Source of the DNA: Plasmodium relictum
Lineage: Eukaryota > Apicomplexa > Aconoidasida > Haemosporida > Plasmodiidae
DNA: 64,000 nt
Direction: 5' to 3'
Assembly (NCBI RefSeq): GCF_900005765.1
Contig: NC_041690.1
Location: 620,001 to 684,000 of the forward strand
The notes beneath the pieces were generated by a model. It had not been told where the DNA came from, searched no databases, and saw only the letters and a list, made by a program, of their open reading frames with translations. The translations under genes were made by a program, and so were the position numbers. Of this stretch, positions 45,174-56,278 are shown in pieces. How positions within the stretch are numbered: the stretch's first letter is position 1; every line of letters starts with the position of its first letter.

Positions 45174-45594
45174 ATATATGAATAATTTTTCTTGCAATTT
45201 TTTTAAAGATATTAAGAAAAGTTTAATTTATAAATATAAAAGAAAAAATAAAGAAAAAAAGATTAAATATATGAAAAACTAAACAAAATTTCTTTTTTTT
45301 TTTTTAAGCTACTACATTTATTATAGAAAAATATTTTTTGAATTATTTATATTTTTTTATAAGTGCTTAAAAATTTATTAATAATAAAATTGTTTGCTCT
45401 AAAATTTTTATATTTTTATTTTATGCATATATATATATATATATTTTTCTAAAAAGTTAACAGAACCATAGATATTATTAAAATAAATGGAAATGATATA
45501 TAAGTAAAACAACATATTTTATAAAATTTTTATATTTATTAAATATCATGAAATAGTAATAAGGGAAATAGGGTTATAAAAAAAAAAAAAAAAA
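45174..45594. other. Intergenic, AT-rich
   Basis: 3' flank of the RPC4 gene and 5' side of the interrupted small gene. It includes an (AT)n run at 45427-45444. Nothing coding is supported. Confidence 0.5.
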
Positions 45595-46548
45595 TTATTT
45601 GTTATGAATAATTCTTTCTATATTAGGAGTTACAACTATTTTATGATCACAGTTACCTAAAAATATAAATTCTGAATTTTCTCTTATATAACAGCCAATT
45701 TCTTGAGAAAAAGTACATGCTGATCCTTCATTAACATCAAATAATATGTCATTAATTTTCATTTTTATTTTTTTGTTTTTATAAATTATTAATTTTGCAA
45801 ATTTTCCATTAGGTAATGTGTTTATATTGCTAAGTTCATATGAATATTTTTTTGACTTATTAAATTTTTTTTTTTCTTTTTTTTGTTTACTTTCATTTAT
45901 TTCTTCTTTCTCTTTTATTTGTTCTTCATCACTTTCCTCTTTTTGTTTAATAGCAGGTAGCATATTTGGTAATTGAATATAAAAAAAAAAAGATTCTTTA
46001 TTTAAAAGCATTTTTCTTATTTTCTTCTGTTTTTCATTATTAGTGAAAAATGGTAAAGTTAATGGTAAAAAGTGAGCATTAGGTGAAGCACATTTTTTAT
46101 TATAGAAAATATTTTTACTTATATTATTTAGTTCATATATATTGATAGATGTTTTTTTTTTTTTTTCTATATTTTCATTATTGTCGCTTATCTTTTCTAA
46201 GTTTAGTAAGTTAATTTGGTTATTTAAAGATATATCTATGTTTTGAGAAGAAAATGCTTTATTAATTTTATTGTTAAAATTTTCTTTTTTTGTCTCCTTT
46301 TGTAAGTCTAGGCTGATAGTTTTTTTTATTAATTCTTGAATATTCTTATTATTTAAAGTTTCTAATTTATCCACTTCATCATTTTTTGACTTATTTTCGT
46401 TTTTTAAATTATCTATATTTGGAACAAATTTTTTTAAAGCTATATTTTTATTATTATTAATACCATTTTTTAATAAACTCGACTTACGTAAAGTGTTACT
46501 GATACTTCTTCTCAAGCTGTACTCATCATGTTTATATCTTTTATCCAT
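45595..46548 (-). CDS. RPC4: DNA-directed RNA polymerase III subunit RPC4 (C53-like)
   Basis: 317 residues, one exon from ATG (MDKRYKHDEYSLRRSISNTL). RPC4/C53 pairs with RPC5/C37 on the Pol III core in termination and reinitiation at tRNA and 5S genes. The assignment rests on the C-terminal domain: FFFYIQLPNMLPAIKQKEE (the QLP...LP motif), an acidic/Lys linker, then LPNGKFAKLIIYKNKKIKMK, the strand INDILFDVNEGSACTFSQE and the ending HKIVVTPNIERI, which follow the family pattern G-K-hydrophobic-x-x-Y/K-S-G-K ... G-x-x-x-x-F-x-Q-E ... K-h-V-x-T-P. The N-terminal half is low-complexity Asn/Lys, as is common for this fast-evolving subunit. No zinc site. By eye this is a good match. Confidence 0.85.
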   Translation of the reverse strand: MDKRYKHDEYSLRRSISNTLRKSSLLKNGINNNKNIALKKFVPNIDNLKNENKSKNDEVDKLETLNNKNIQELIKKTISLDLQKETKKENFNNKINKAFSSQNIDISLNNQINLLNLEKISDNNENIEKKKKTSINIYELNNISKNIFYNKKCASPNAHFLPLTLPFFTNNEKQKKIRKMLLNKESFFFYIQLPNMLPAIKQKEESDEEQIKEKEEINESKQKKEKKKFNKSKKYSYELSNINTLPNGKFAKLIIYKNKKIKMKINDILFDVNEGSACTFSQEIGCYIRENSEFIFLGNCDHKIVVTPNIERIIHNK

Positions 46549-47222
46549 TATTAGTTAATTTTTAATAATGTAGAATATTTTTGCTAATATACATGTATAT
46601 ATATTATATCCTTATTGTACTTAAATACTAAAATAATGGGAATAATAATTTTATGTAAACATTTTTCTTACTTTTTTTTTTAATATTTCATAAAGATAAG
46701 AATATTTAAAAAATTGAATTTTTGCTTGTTCTTCCAATAATATATATATATATATATTATAAATATATTTTTTTTTTCTTCATTTTTAATTTGAAAAAAA
46801 AAAAAAAATGAAATAAAATGTTTGTATTTCTTATTATATATACTATATAAAATATTTAAATTAAAAAATTTGAATGAAATAATTTATTCATATGTATGTA
46901 ATACTTAAAAATTTTATGAATATATCAAAAAAAAAAAAAAAAATATTACATTGATGTGAAAATTAAAAATATCATAAAATTGCAGTTACAACTAAAATTC
47001 AAACTAAAATTATATTTAATATTAAAATAAAAATAAAAATAAAATAAAAATTTTTTTGTACTTATGAAAATTTTATGATTTTAATACAAATAGATAAAAA
47101 AAAATTTTATTACCTTTTTTTTTTTTTCGAGTTTTCATTTTAATGAAATATATTTTACTATATCGATATATATATATATATATTTTTAAAAGGTTATCTT
47201 GTATGTACGTTTTTTTTTTTTT
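46549..47222. other. Intergenic between RPC4 and POLA2 (tandem minus strand)
   Basis: Promoter of RPC4 and 3' flank of POLA2. Contains an (AT)n run at 46738-46757 and poly-A/T. Nothing coding seen. Confidence 0.55.
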
Positions 47223-48836
47223 TTAAGCATTTACTTTGTTTTGGTGAACAAACACATTTTCAAGTATTACTCTTTTTGATAATTCTTGCGTTTCGTTTGG
47301 TGGAAAAATGTAAATATTTGAAAAAAAATTAGATGGTTTTGCTTTACTGACATCAATAGAATAAGGACAAATAAATAATTTTTTATGTATTTCTTTAACA
47401 TAAGACTTTTCATTAGTATACGATGGAAACAAAAAAATATCTGGTAATCTATTAGGATGAAATAGCAAATTATTAAATTTCGTTGTTTCAATATTATATT
47501 CAGAGGGATATGATGGAAAAAAAGAAAGTTGTCTTAAAATTTGTTCAAATAAATAAAATAATTTCATTTCACTGGGTCTACACAATAAGTTTTTACTTAT
47601 ATTATATACTATATCGCAAGATGTTAAAGCAATTTTTATTTCATTTATATAAATATAAGAAGGATTAGACAAAAAATGTACATTAGATAAATTATTACTT
47701 TTTTCATAAAAAAAAGGTGGTTGAGGTAATGGATAAATATTTATAGAATCATATATAGATGGAATAATAAAAAAATGAGTTTTTTCTAAATGCTCATTTT
47801 TTGCAATTTTTGTAATTTTTTTAAAAATATTATCATAAATAACATTAATATCTCCAATTTTTTGAATTGTTTCACTGAAATTACGAATAAATAAAAAGGG
47901 GCCAAAAATTAAAACTACATGAGGTGATTTTTCATTTACGATTTTTAAAAAATTGTTTAAATGGTCATTATAATCATTATCGTTATAAATATATCCATTG
48001 CAAATCATTATGTGTATGTTATCATTATTATATAATTGTAATATATCATCATGTGATTTACTATCTTCTTCTATTTCATTACAATTAAAATATTTTAATA
48101 AAAATTCTTTATCTATTTTTACATTCAAATGAGTTGGTAATCCAGCATATATGTTACTAACATAATATTTTATACTATATTGATTAATTTCTTTTTTTCC
48201 TTTTACAGCTAGGATTTGTCCTAAGAAAAAAAATAAATTTTTCATACCATTTAAATTTAATAATTGAGCTTTATCTCCATTATTCCATTTCATATTTCCT
48301 TCTAAAATAATGTTTGATTCACTTATGTTGATTTCATTATCTGTATAAATTCTACCAAAAATATAGCAATCTTCTTCATTCATGTTTAATATAGGACTTA
48401 TTTCTATATTTAAATTTAACTTTTCAGAATACTTTAAAAATAATTCCAAAAATAAAGTTATTTTTTTATTTATACATTCAGATATAACATTTGTATCTAA
48501 ACCTAAAAATTGATAATTTTCATTTATTGTATTTACATAGTTTATATACCATTGATATTTATTATTACAATTTATTCCATCTTTTCCCGCTAATTCAGTA
48601 TTGTATTGTTTTACATATTCATACTCGTATATCATATTATCTTTTAGTAAGTTCCCATTTTTTAATAATATTTTATTATAATCCTCTAAATAATCTTCAA
48701 ACAATTTGTGAAAATTATTTTTATGCTTATTTCTTTCAATAAAATCAAAAACATCTTTTAATTCATCACTTATACTGTTATCTGTGTAATATGTTTCTAA
48801 AAAATGTTTTATATCAGCTTGTTTTATATCCTTCAT
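47223..48836 (-). CDS. POLA2: DNA polymerase alpha subunit B (primase complex regulatory subunit)
   Basis: 537 residues, one exon from ATG (MKDIKQADIKHFLETYYTDN). This is the B-subunit of DNA polymerase alpha-primase, which tethers the catalytic subunit and recruits the complex to CMG at origins. After an N-terminal helical domain (~1-100), an OB-like region and an inactive calcineurin-like phosphoesterase fold follow: HIMICNGYIYND near 275, HVVLIFGPFLFIRN near 305, KTHFFIIPSIYDSINIYPLP near 350 (the family IIPSxxD...xxPQPP motif), HFLSNPSYIYINEIKIALTS near 390, LLFHPNRLPDIFLFPSY near 465 and IFPPNE at the end. The phosphatase metal ligands are lost, as in all family members. Animal forms are ~600 residues; here the linker is shorter. 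Confidence 0.93.
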   Translation of the reverse strand: MKDIKQADIKHFLETYYTDNSISDELKDVFDFIERNKHKNNFHKLFEDYLEDYNKILLKNGNLLKDNMIYEYEYVKQYNTELAGKDGINCNNKYQWYINYVNTINENYQFLGLDTNVISECINKKITLFLELFLKYSEKLNLNIEISPILNMNEEDCYIFGRIYTDNEINISESNIILEGNMKWNNGDKAQLLNLNGMKNLFFFLGQILAVKGKKEINQYSIKYYVSNIYAGLPTHLNVKIDKEFLLKYFNCNEIEEDSKSHDDILQLYNNDNIHIMICNGYIYNDNDYNDHLNNFLKIVNEKSPHVVLIFGPFLFIRNFSETIQKIGDINVIYDNIFKKITKIAKNEHLEKTHFFIIPSIYDSINIYPLPQPPFFYEKSNNLSNVHFLSNPSYIYINEIKIALTSCDIVYNISKNLLCRPSEMKLFYLFEQILRQLSFFPSYPSEYNIETTKFNNLLFHPNRLPDIFLFPSYTNEKSYVKEIHKKLFICPYSIDVSKAKPSNFFSNIYIFPPNETQELSKRVILENVFVHQNKVNA

Positions 48837-51800
48837 TTTTATAATTTTAACTTAAAAGAATATCAAAAATATTTAATATATATAATTATGTATGCATATA
48901 ATACTAAATACAAAATATTTATAGAAAAAAGAGTTATATATATTATTCCTGAAAAGAAAATAAAAAAAAAGTGTATATTTATTTTTCTTTTCCTTTTTTT
49001 CTATTATTTTATTATATTCTCTCCTTTTCTGCTATATTTTTTTTTTTTTTTTCTTTTTTTTTTTTTTTCATTTGATTTAATTATTTTTATTTTATTTTAC
49101 TTTATTTTATTTTATTATTATTTTTTTTTTTTTATTATATATTAATTTTTATCACTTAATTTTACAGTTTTTTTTTTTATATGTTGGCATCTATTTTTCT
49201 ATTTTTTATCCATTTTTAATTTTTAATTAATAGAATCTTATTATAAAAAACAACAAACATATATATAAATATTTTAAAAGATGTGTAAAAATTAAATATT
49301 CACATATATAAACATTTGCGAATAAATATTATGATTTATTTTTATTAATTATATTTCAATATGTTAGACAGAAGAATCATTAAAGCAGAAATAATTATTT
49401 ATTTAAGAAAAAAACAACAGAAAATTATATTTATAAAGTAATTTTAATAAAATAATGGCAAAAAAAAAAAAAAAAAAAAAGACAAAATATTTAAATAATT
49501 TTGAAAAAACTAAATTCTTTCCTTATGAAGATATATGGAGTTTTAATAGTGATAAATTAATGATCTTAAGTAAAAATATTAATTTTAAAAAATACAAAAT
49601 TTAATAATAAAAAAACAATAAATTAATAATTTGGTACATTTATCTAATTAAATAGAAAAAACAAAAATTTTTTATTATTTTTATCATTCATTATAAAAGT
49701 TGAGTAATTAAGCCCTATAAAATTGTTTAAACATATTTCAAAAATAAGTACTAATATTTATTCTATACTTAAATGATATTATATTTTTATGTATGTAATA
49801 ATATTATAGTGGTATCTTCGTGTATATAATATTTATAGCTTCAATTAATGACTGTAAATTCTTTTAAAGAAGTTACGTTTAGAAAAATAATAATTATTTC
49901 TAATAGAACTAGTATTAAAAATACTATTATTTTTATAGTTTCTATAAATTTATTAACTATTTTAAAATTTTCATTCTATATTTTTTAAACACATCATTTT
50001 TTTATTAGTTAAATTACAAGTGTAAATAATTTTTCTCTATATACCTTTTCGTTTTTCATAAACTATTTGGATAATATTTATTTGTTGTTTCTTTTAAATT
50101 ATTTTATATTTGTATTTGATATTTTTGTAAAAAATTTTAATAAAAAAGAAATAATTTCTTGAAAAATACTTTTTAATATGCGAATTAAAATCTTTGTAGA
50201 ACACATTAAAAAATTTCAATAATTTAAAAAAGTATATACACATTTTTAAGTTATTTAAGTAATTTTATAGGAATATACATTTTGAATTTACAAAAAAAAA
50301 AGGAAAAACATATATTTTGTTATCAGCACACTTCTTACTTGTTAATATTCACCGAATAAATGAAGTAGATAAAGATAGAGTATCTTAAGAATAGTAATTA
50401 AAAGTGAAGAAATGAATATAAATAATATAAAAATTTTAATTTATAAAAATGTAAATTATTAAAATAAATATTTTAATTCACAAAAAAATAAAAATAAAAA
50501 ATTACTTTAAAAAAAATCAAAGAACGAATTATTTCCTGTGCTATTTAAAATTATTTCTTACTTTTTTGTTTCATAAAATACTTTTACTTTTTTTAAGAAC
50601 TTTATTATTTAATATATTATGAAAAATTATGAATTTTTTAAAAAAATATATGATATTAAAGCATATGGTTCATTTTATTAACTACTTATAAGTTTATTTT
50701 TATTTTTTTTTCTAATGTAATTTATGTGAAATAAAAAAAAAAGAAGTAATTACAAAAAAAGAAGACACTTCATAAAAATAGGAAATATTAGGTTATTTAA
50801 ACATATTTCTCTATATGCATTTTTTTATTTTTCAAATAATGTTTAAGTGAAACATTTGGAAAGCTATATAAAAACATATATAATTTCAATTTATGTAATT
50901 TAATAATAATAATAAAAAACCTACTGAAAAAGAAAACGAAATAATATATTTTTTCAATTATTAAGTGTATGTATTCTTATATGTTTTTATTTATAGCATT
51001 ATTATATTTTTTGAATTTTTAATAAAGAATAGTAATATATGTTTCTTTTTAAATTAAATACTAAATAGGGGAAGTGTAGTGAAAGAATCTAAAATTTGTC
51101 TAATTCTAAAAATGCTATAAATCCTTTAATAAATAAAAACATAACTGTTAGGTGTATCAAATATATTAAAACACAGAAGTATCATATTTTATAGGTATCC
51201 TAGAAGTTGTAATATATATATATATATAATGAAAAATAACTATATTCAATTTTTACTATGAATAAATGAATCTTTAAAAAAAAAAAAAAAAAAATTATTC
51301 TTATGTATTTTAGATTAAAATAAAAAACTTATGAGGAAAAATGATATTTATCTTACAATTTAAAATTGGTTCATATAAAAAATATAAACTTATCTATTTT
51401 TATCTGCAATTATATATATAATATATTAATGATTTTTTTTAAGACAATATAAGAATCAAAGAATATTACGAATAGAAAGTCTAAAACACTTAAATGTTGA
51501 TTAGAGGAAGTTAAATTCCATATCATTAAAATAATAATTTGATAATGTAAAAAAAAAAAAAAAAGAGTGAATTATAAGTTGAATTTTATAAATATATTGC
51601 ATCAAAAATTTTTTAAAAAGGATATTTTAAATTTAAAAAGTAAAATCTTATGCCAATTATTTTTTTTATATAGTTATATTTTAGATATATTAATATATTA
51701 TTTAAAATCACAAAGAATGAAAAAAGAAAAGAATTAAATAGAGTAAAAACATAAATATATAAATTAGAGAATCTATTAACAAAAAAAAAAAAAAAAAAAT

Positions 51801-52459
51801 TAAATTCTATATAAAGATATTTTTATTTCTTTTATATAATATTTTTTTTCATAGAAGTAATCTTTAAAACTTAAAAAAATAGAGTAAATAAGAAATATGA
51901 ATTTATTCAAAAGTTCATCAGTTAAATATGTATGTAAAAAAAATTTCGAAAAATATGTTTAAAGGAATTTATTATAGATTAAATTTAACAAATGCAACTT
52001 AGAAGAATAGATATATATAATTTTAATAAAATAGTATACGATAAAATAAAAACCATTCAATTAGATCTATGTAATAGATTAAAACATAAAAATACACATG
52101 TTAAAAAATATATTTTTTGATTATATACATTAATTTAGAATTTTTGTCTTTTTATTAACCTTTTTTTGTTTTTTTTTTCTTTTTTTCTTTTTTGTCTAAC
52201 TTAAAAAATAATAATTTTGGAAAATTGAAAATACATTATTTATAATATAAATATTAGAAAATTATTATTATTGAAAATAGCTTATGTAGGAATATATTGT
52301 GATTCATTTATGGCGTTTTATTATAATTTATTTTTTTTATTTTTTGTTTTTTAACTATAAATTATTAGTTCCTTCAATGAAATATTTAACTCTCAGAAAT
52401 ATTAAATATATATATATTATTTATGCTTCCTTGTACATATAAATAGAATTTTTATTCTC
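48837..52459. other. Large intergenic region (3.6 kb) between POLA2 and RFC, with weak small candidates
   Basis: The longest gene-poor gap. 49.0-49.15 kb is almost pure T. Apart from the short ORF at 49455, several islands of slightly higher G+C look exon-like: 50271-50388 (after a TATAG acceptor, 38 codons containing SAHFLLVNIHRINEVDKDRV, then stop), 51066-51110, and 51444-51504 (open in several frames on both strands). None joins into a complete gene by eye. No tRNA or rRNA is recognised. Confidence 0.4.
49455..49604 (+). CDS. Possible small protein, unknown function (49 aa)
   Basis: ATG followed by a Lys run (20-A tract), then KTKYLNNFEKTKFFPYEDI, WSFNSDKLMILSKN and a stop. The segment with Trp, Pro and acidic residues looks like real protein rather than translated AT repeat, and the local G+C is above background. 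It is preceded by a 26-codon upstream ORF (49361-49441, MLDRRIIKAEIIIYLRKK). A GTAAAA inside the frame (TTAA|GTAAAA) could splice on to AG at 49809. No family is recognised. Confidence 0.4.
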   Translation: MAKKKKKKKTKYLNNFEKTKFFPYEDIWSFNSDKLMILSKNINFKKYKI

Positions 52460-54373
52460 TTATATATTTTTTATATCATATTTTAATTTGAAAAGTTCGT
52501 CTCTAAATTCGACAAATGAACTTATTAAAGCGGATAATGTTATTTGTTCGCTTGCTCCAGATGAACACCTTTCTTCAATTTCTCCTAAATTTTTAAGCAA
52601 AAGGCAAAAAGCAGAGTCTGGAAAATCATAAGTTATTACCATATCATATAAACATTTCATAATATCTTTTATTGAATAGCCTTTATTGTATTGCAATTTA
52701 CTAACGAATTCATAAGATTCTTTTATGCTACTTTTAGTAAAGTGCTCTAAAATTTGTTTTATTTCATTAGGTAATGGAATATCTAAAGTTGATAAAATAA
52801 TATTTTCATCAATCGTTAAATTTTTATGACTTAATGATACCACTTGCAAGCAATTTAAAATTCTTCTCATATCCCCATGTCCAACACGAATAAGACTTTC
52901 TAATCCTTCCTTCGTAACATTAACGTTTTCTGATTTAGCAATATCTAAAGCTTTGTTCATCATATATTCTTTTTTCAGAGGAGAAAATCTGAATGCAGTA
53001 CATCTTGATTGAATAGCAGGAGTTATTTTATTAACATAATTACACAATAAACAAAAACGAACATTTTTAGCATAATTTTCCATAATCCTTCTCATTGCAT
53101 TTTGAGCTGGAAATGTCATATGATCAGCTTCATCTAAAATAATTAATTTTAATGTTGTTTTCTCACAAGTATTATAATGATTTTTTGATTCAGCAAATGT
53201 CTTTATTTGATCTCTAATAACATTTATACCTCTATCATCAGAAGCATTTAACTCTAAAACAAAAGAACTTCTTGAATCTCCATATAATTCTTTACACACA
53301 GCTAAAATAGTTGATGTTTTTCCCGTTCCTGGTGGTCCATGTAAAAGTAAATGGGGCAATTCTCCCTTTTGAACAAACTTTCTTATTGTTGATATGACTT
53401 GTTCATGTGAAATTATGTCACTCAATACATTTGGTCTATATTTTTCTACCTGAATAACAAGAAAAAAAAAAAAAATAAGTAAAATAAATAAAGATAAAGA
53501 AGTTGCATTTAAAAATATAAAAAATGCCGTTTAAGTTTAATTAATATATATGTTCATAAAAAAAAATAATTAATGTTTGTAATATTATAAAAAATTAAAC
53601 ATAAAATATATATAAAGATATATGAAAAAAAGACATAAATTTAATAAAAATAAATATTTAGTTTCTGTAAATATAGATAAATAGATGTACCCAATATTTG
53701 TGTAAATATATATATAGGCATAGAAAATTATATAATTAAAATAAATAAAAAAATTAATAAACTTAAGGATGTGAAATTTTTCTTCTAGTTCCTAATTTTA
53801 TATTTCATTAAAAATTAAGAACATAATATAATTTTATATACAATAGTAAAAAAAAAAAAAAAAGATAAAATAACTTATATAATAAAAATATGAAACATTG
53901 CTTATAAATAAATAGTTATTATCTATATATATATCTTTGTTAAAATTCTAGAATGATAAAAAAAAAAAAAAAATTAAAAATTATTGCAATAAAAATACGA
54001 AATAATTCAAAAATAAAATTGAAAATGTATTATTATCTTATTCTTTTATATATTTCAAAACTAATAATTTTTTTTTTTTCTATCATTTTGAACATTTTTC
54101 AGTATTTGAGATACTCCTTTCATAACATATATAATAGATCCATTTTATTTTCCAAATAAAAGTTAAAAAATGATTTAAAAAAAAAATGAAAAAAAGGAAA
54201 AGCATTAAATAAATAAAATTAATAAATTTATGTAATTCTTTAAAATAGTATTAATATAAAAAAAAAAAAAGAAATTGTAATCTACTTTTTTCTCACAAAA
54301 GTATTTATACTAAGATTTTTGTTCATACCCAAGGTGTGAGTTCCTCTGTTTTTTGGTTTTGAACTTCAGTCAT
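52460..54373 (-). CDS. RFC3: Replication factor C small subunit (yeast Rfc3 / human RFC5 type)
   Basis: AAA+ clamp-loader subunit that helps load PCNA at primer ends. Two exons: 54373-54329 (MTEVQNQKTEELTPW) and 53449-52460, phase 0 across a GTATGA...CAG intron of 879 bases; together 344 residues. A start at 53425 would be wrong: its codon is TTG, and the conserved PWVEKYRP motif is made only by joining the exons. Motifs in order: PWVEKYRP (14-21), Walker A HGPPGTGKTST (~52), Walker B LIILDEADHM (~118), NAMRRIMENY, sensor and arginine finger SRC (~163), then GHGDMRRILNCLQ. The C-terminal collar, with FPDSAFCLLLKNLGEIEERC and SALISSFVEFRDEL, is nearest the RFC5/Rfc3 group. Sister DNA-replication gene POLA2 is next, 3.6 kb away on the same strand. 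Confidence 0.94.
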
Positions 54374-56278
54374 CCTAAATGTTACTATACTAATAATTTA
54401 AGTAATTAATCATATAGAAAATATTGTTTTTAAAATAATTTAAGTAAAATAAAAAACACTACTAAATAATTATGTTGCTTTGTTTTACATAATATAAAAA
54501 TAAAATTTTTAAATAATAATAATTATTTTTTTCCTTTTTAAAATATGTTTTGTCTTTCGAAAGAAATGGAATTTAATATTTTGTTATTTTTAGCTTTTTT
54601 TTTTTTTTTTTTTTTTTTTGCAATGAATGAATACATATTTATTTTTTTATTTATGTATGCATATATTTTTTTAAATAAACTTGAAGTTATATATATTAAT
54701 ATAAATTTATTAAAATTAAAAAAAATTAAATGAAAAATAAGAAAAAAATATTATGAAGAATATGAAATGCTTTTAATATTCTATCTATACTATAAAAAAC
54801 TTTATTATATTTATCAAATATTTTAAAGAAATGAAAATATAAATTAATATAAATATTTTCTTTTACATAACGAAAATTATATTTAAATAATTTTTTTTTA
54901 TTTAGAAAACTAAAATGTGTTTTAAAAATTATTTATGTAAATATTAAAAATATTTAATGATAATATATTCTAAAACTATTTTTTTCTTCTAAATAGTTTT
55001 ATGCATAAAAAAAGATTTTAATATATATTATTATACTTCTGTTGATTGTATAGAAAATGAAAAAGAAAAAAAAAAAATATAATTTATATTATAATTTAAA
55101 AATATTTATCTGTCTTTAAAAATATATTACTATATATATTTCATTTCCAATTTTTACTTTGTTTTAAAAGAATAGCTGTATTTTCTATTTTCTTTTTTTT
55201 TTCATAGGAATCGTGATTATATTATAAGTTCCAATTTTTTAAAAAAAGTGAAATTGTATTTTTCTTTTTAAATAAAAAATTATTCTCAAAACATACAAAA
55301 GAATGTATCACATGCATATTTCAGAAATTAAAAAATGAACTTAAGAAATAAAAAAAGGGAAAAAAAAGATTAAAAATAAGTTGTATATATTTTTTGAAAT
55401 ATTATAAAAAAGAACATACTATTCTTAAGTACAAATAAGCAAAAAAAAAAAAAAAAAACGATATATTATTATCTATTACATTGAAGATAGGGAATAATGA
55501 ACTACTAAAATAAAAATAGTACAATTATATTTAGGAAATTTTTTAAAATTAAAATTATATAATGTTTTTTTTACGTGTTTATTCTGTCATATTTTAATGC
55601 TTTAAATAAAAATAAAAAAATTATGTTTAGAATATAAAAATGTTTTTATTTAAGCAAAATAAAAATATATAATTGTGTTTATTACTTCATGCTTTATATT
55701 TTACCTAAAATATTTGTAAACAATATATGTACATATATGCATATTAATAAAAAATAAAAGACAATAAAATTTTTTCAAATTTAATTATTAACTTTATCTA
55801 ATTAAAAAATTAAGAAAATAAAGAATTTAAAAATTAAATTTATTATAATTTTTATGTTTTTTGTTGAAATGCATAATAAATATATTATAAAATGGAAGTT
55901 TGAAAATTTTTTTTTTTTAATTTGAATACCTCTATCATAATTATATATGTAAGCTAGGAGTATATAATACAAAATTTTCAAAAGTTTTTAACTAGAATTT
56001 TATTTTTTTTCAAGTATATTTTTCATAAGAAACTTAATCAAAAAATTTCAAGAGAATTTTTATATTTATAAGATAACTGATGCTCTATGATAAATGTGTA
56101 GGTAAGAAAATGTTGAATTTTAGAACGATCATATAAAATAATCTCTCAATTAAAATTAAAAATATATAAATATAATTTTCCGTAAATAAAAAATGAAATA
56201 ATAAAGTTTTAGAAAATATTACAAAATAAAAGAATTTCAATTTTTTTTTTGCAGTTCATACTAAAACAGTAATTAAAT
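54374..56278. other. Divergent intergenic region (RFC / large unknown gene)
   Basis: Promoters of two divergent genes. AT repeats and homopolymers. A 62-codon ORF at 54545-54733 is built round a T-tract (poly-Phe) and is not credited. ACATGCATAT (a TGCAT-type motif) is at about 55310. No RNA gene is recognised. Confidence 0.5.

Noticed and set aside
48804-49145. 113-residue plus-strand ORF rich in Phe
   Set aside because: Translated poly-T in the leader of POLA2, starting inside its antisense strand; composition is not protein-like.
54545-54733. 62-residue ORF with poly-Phe
   Set aside because: Built round a T-tract in the RFC upstream region; no splice partner or recognisable motif.
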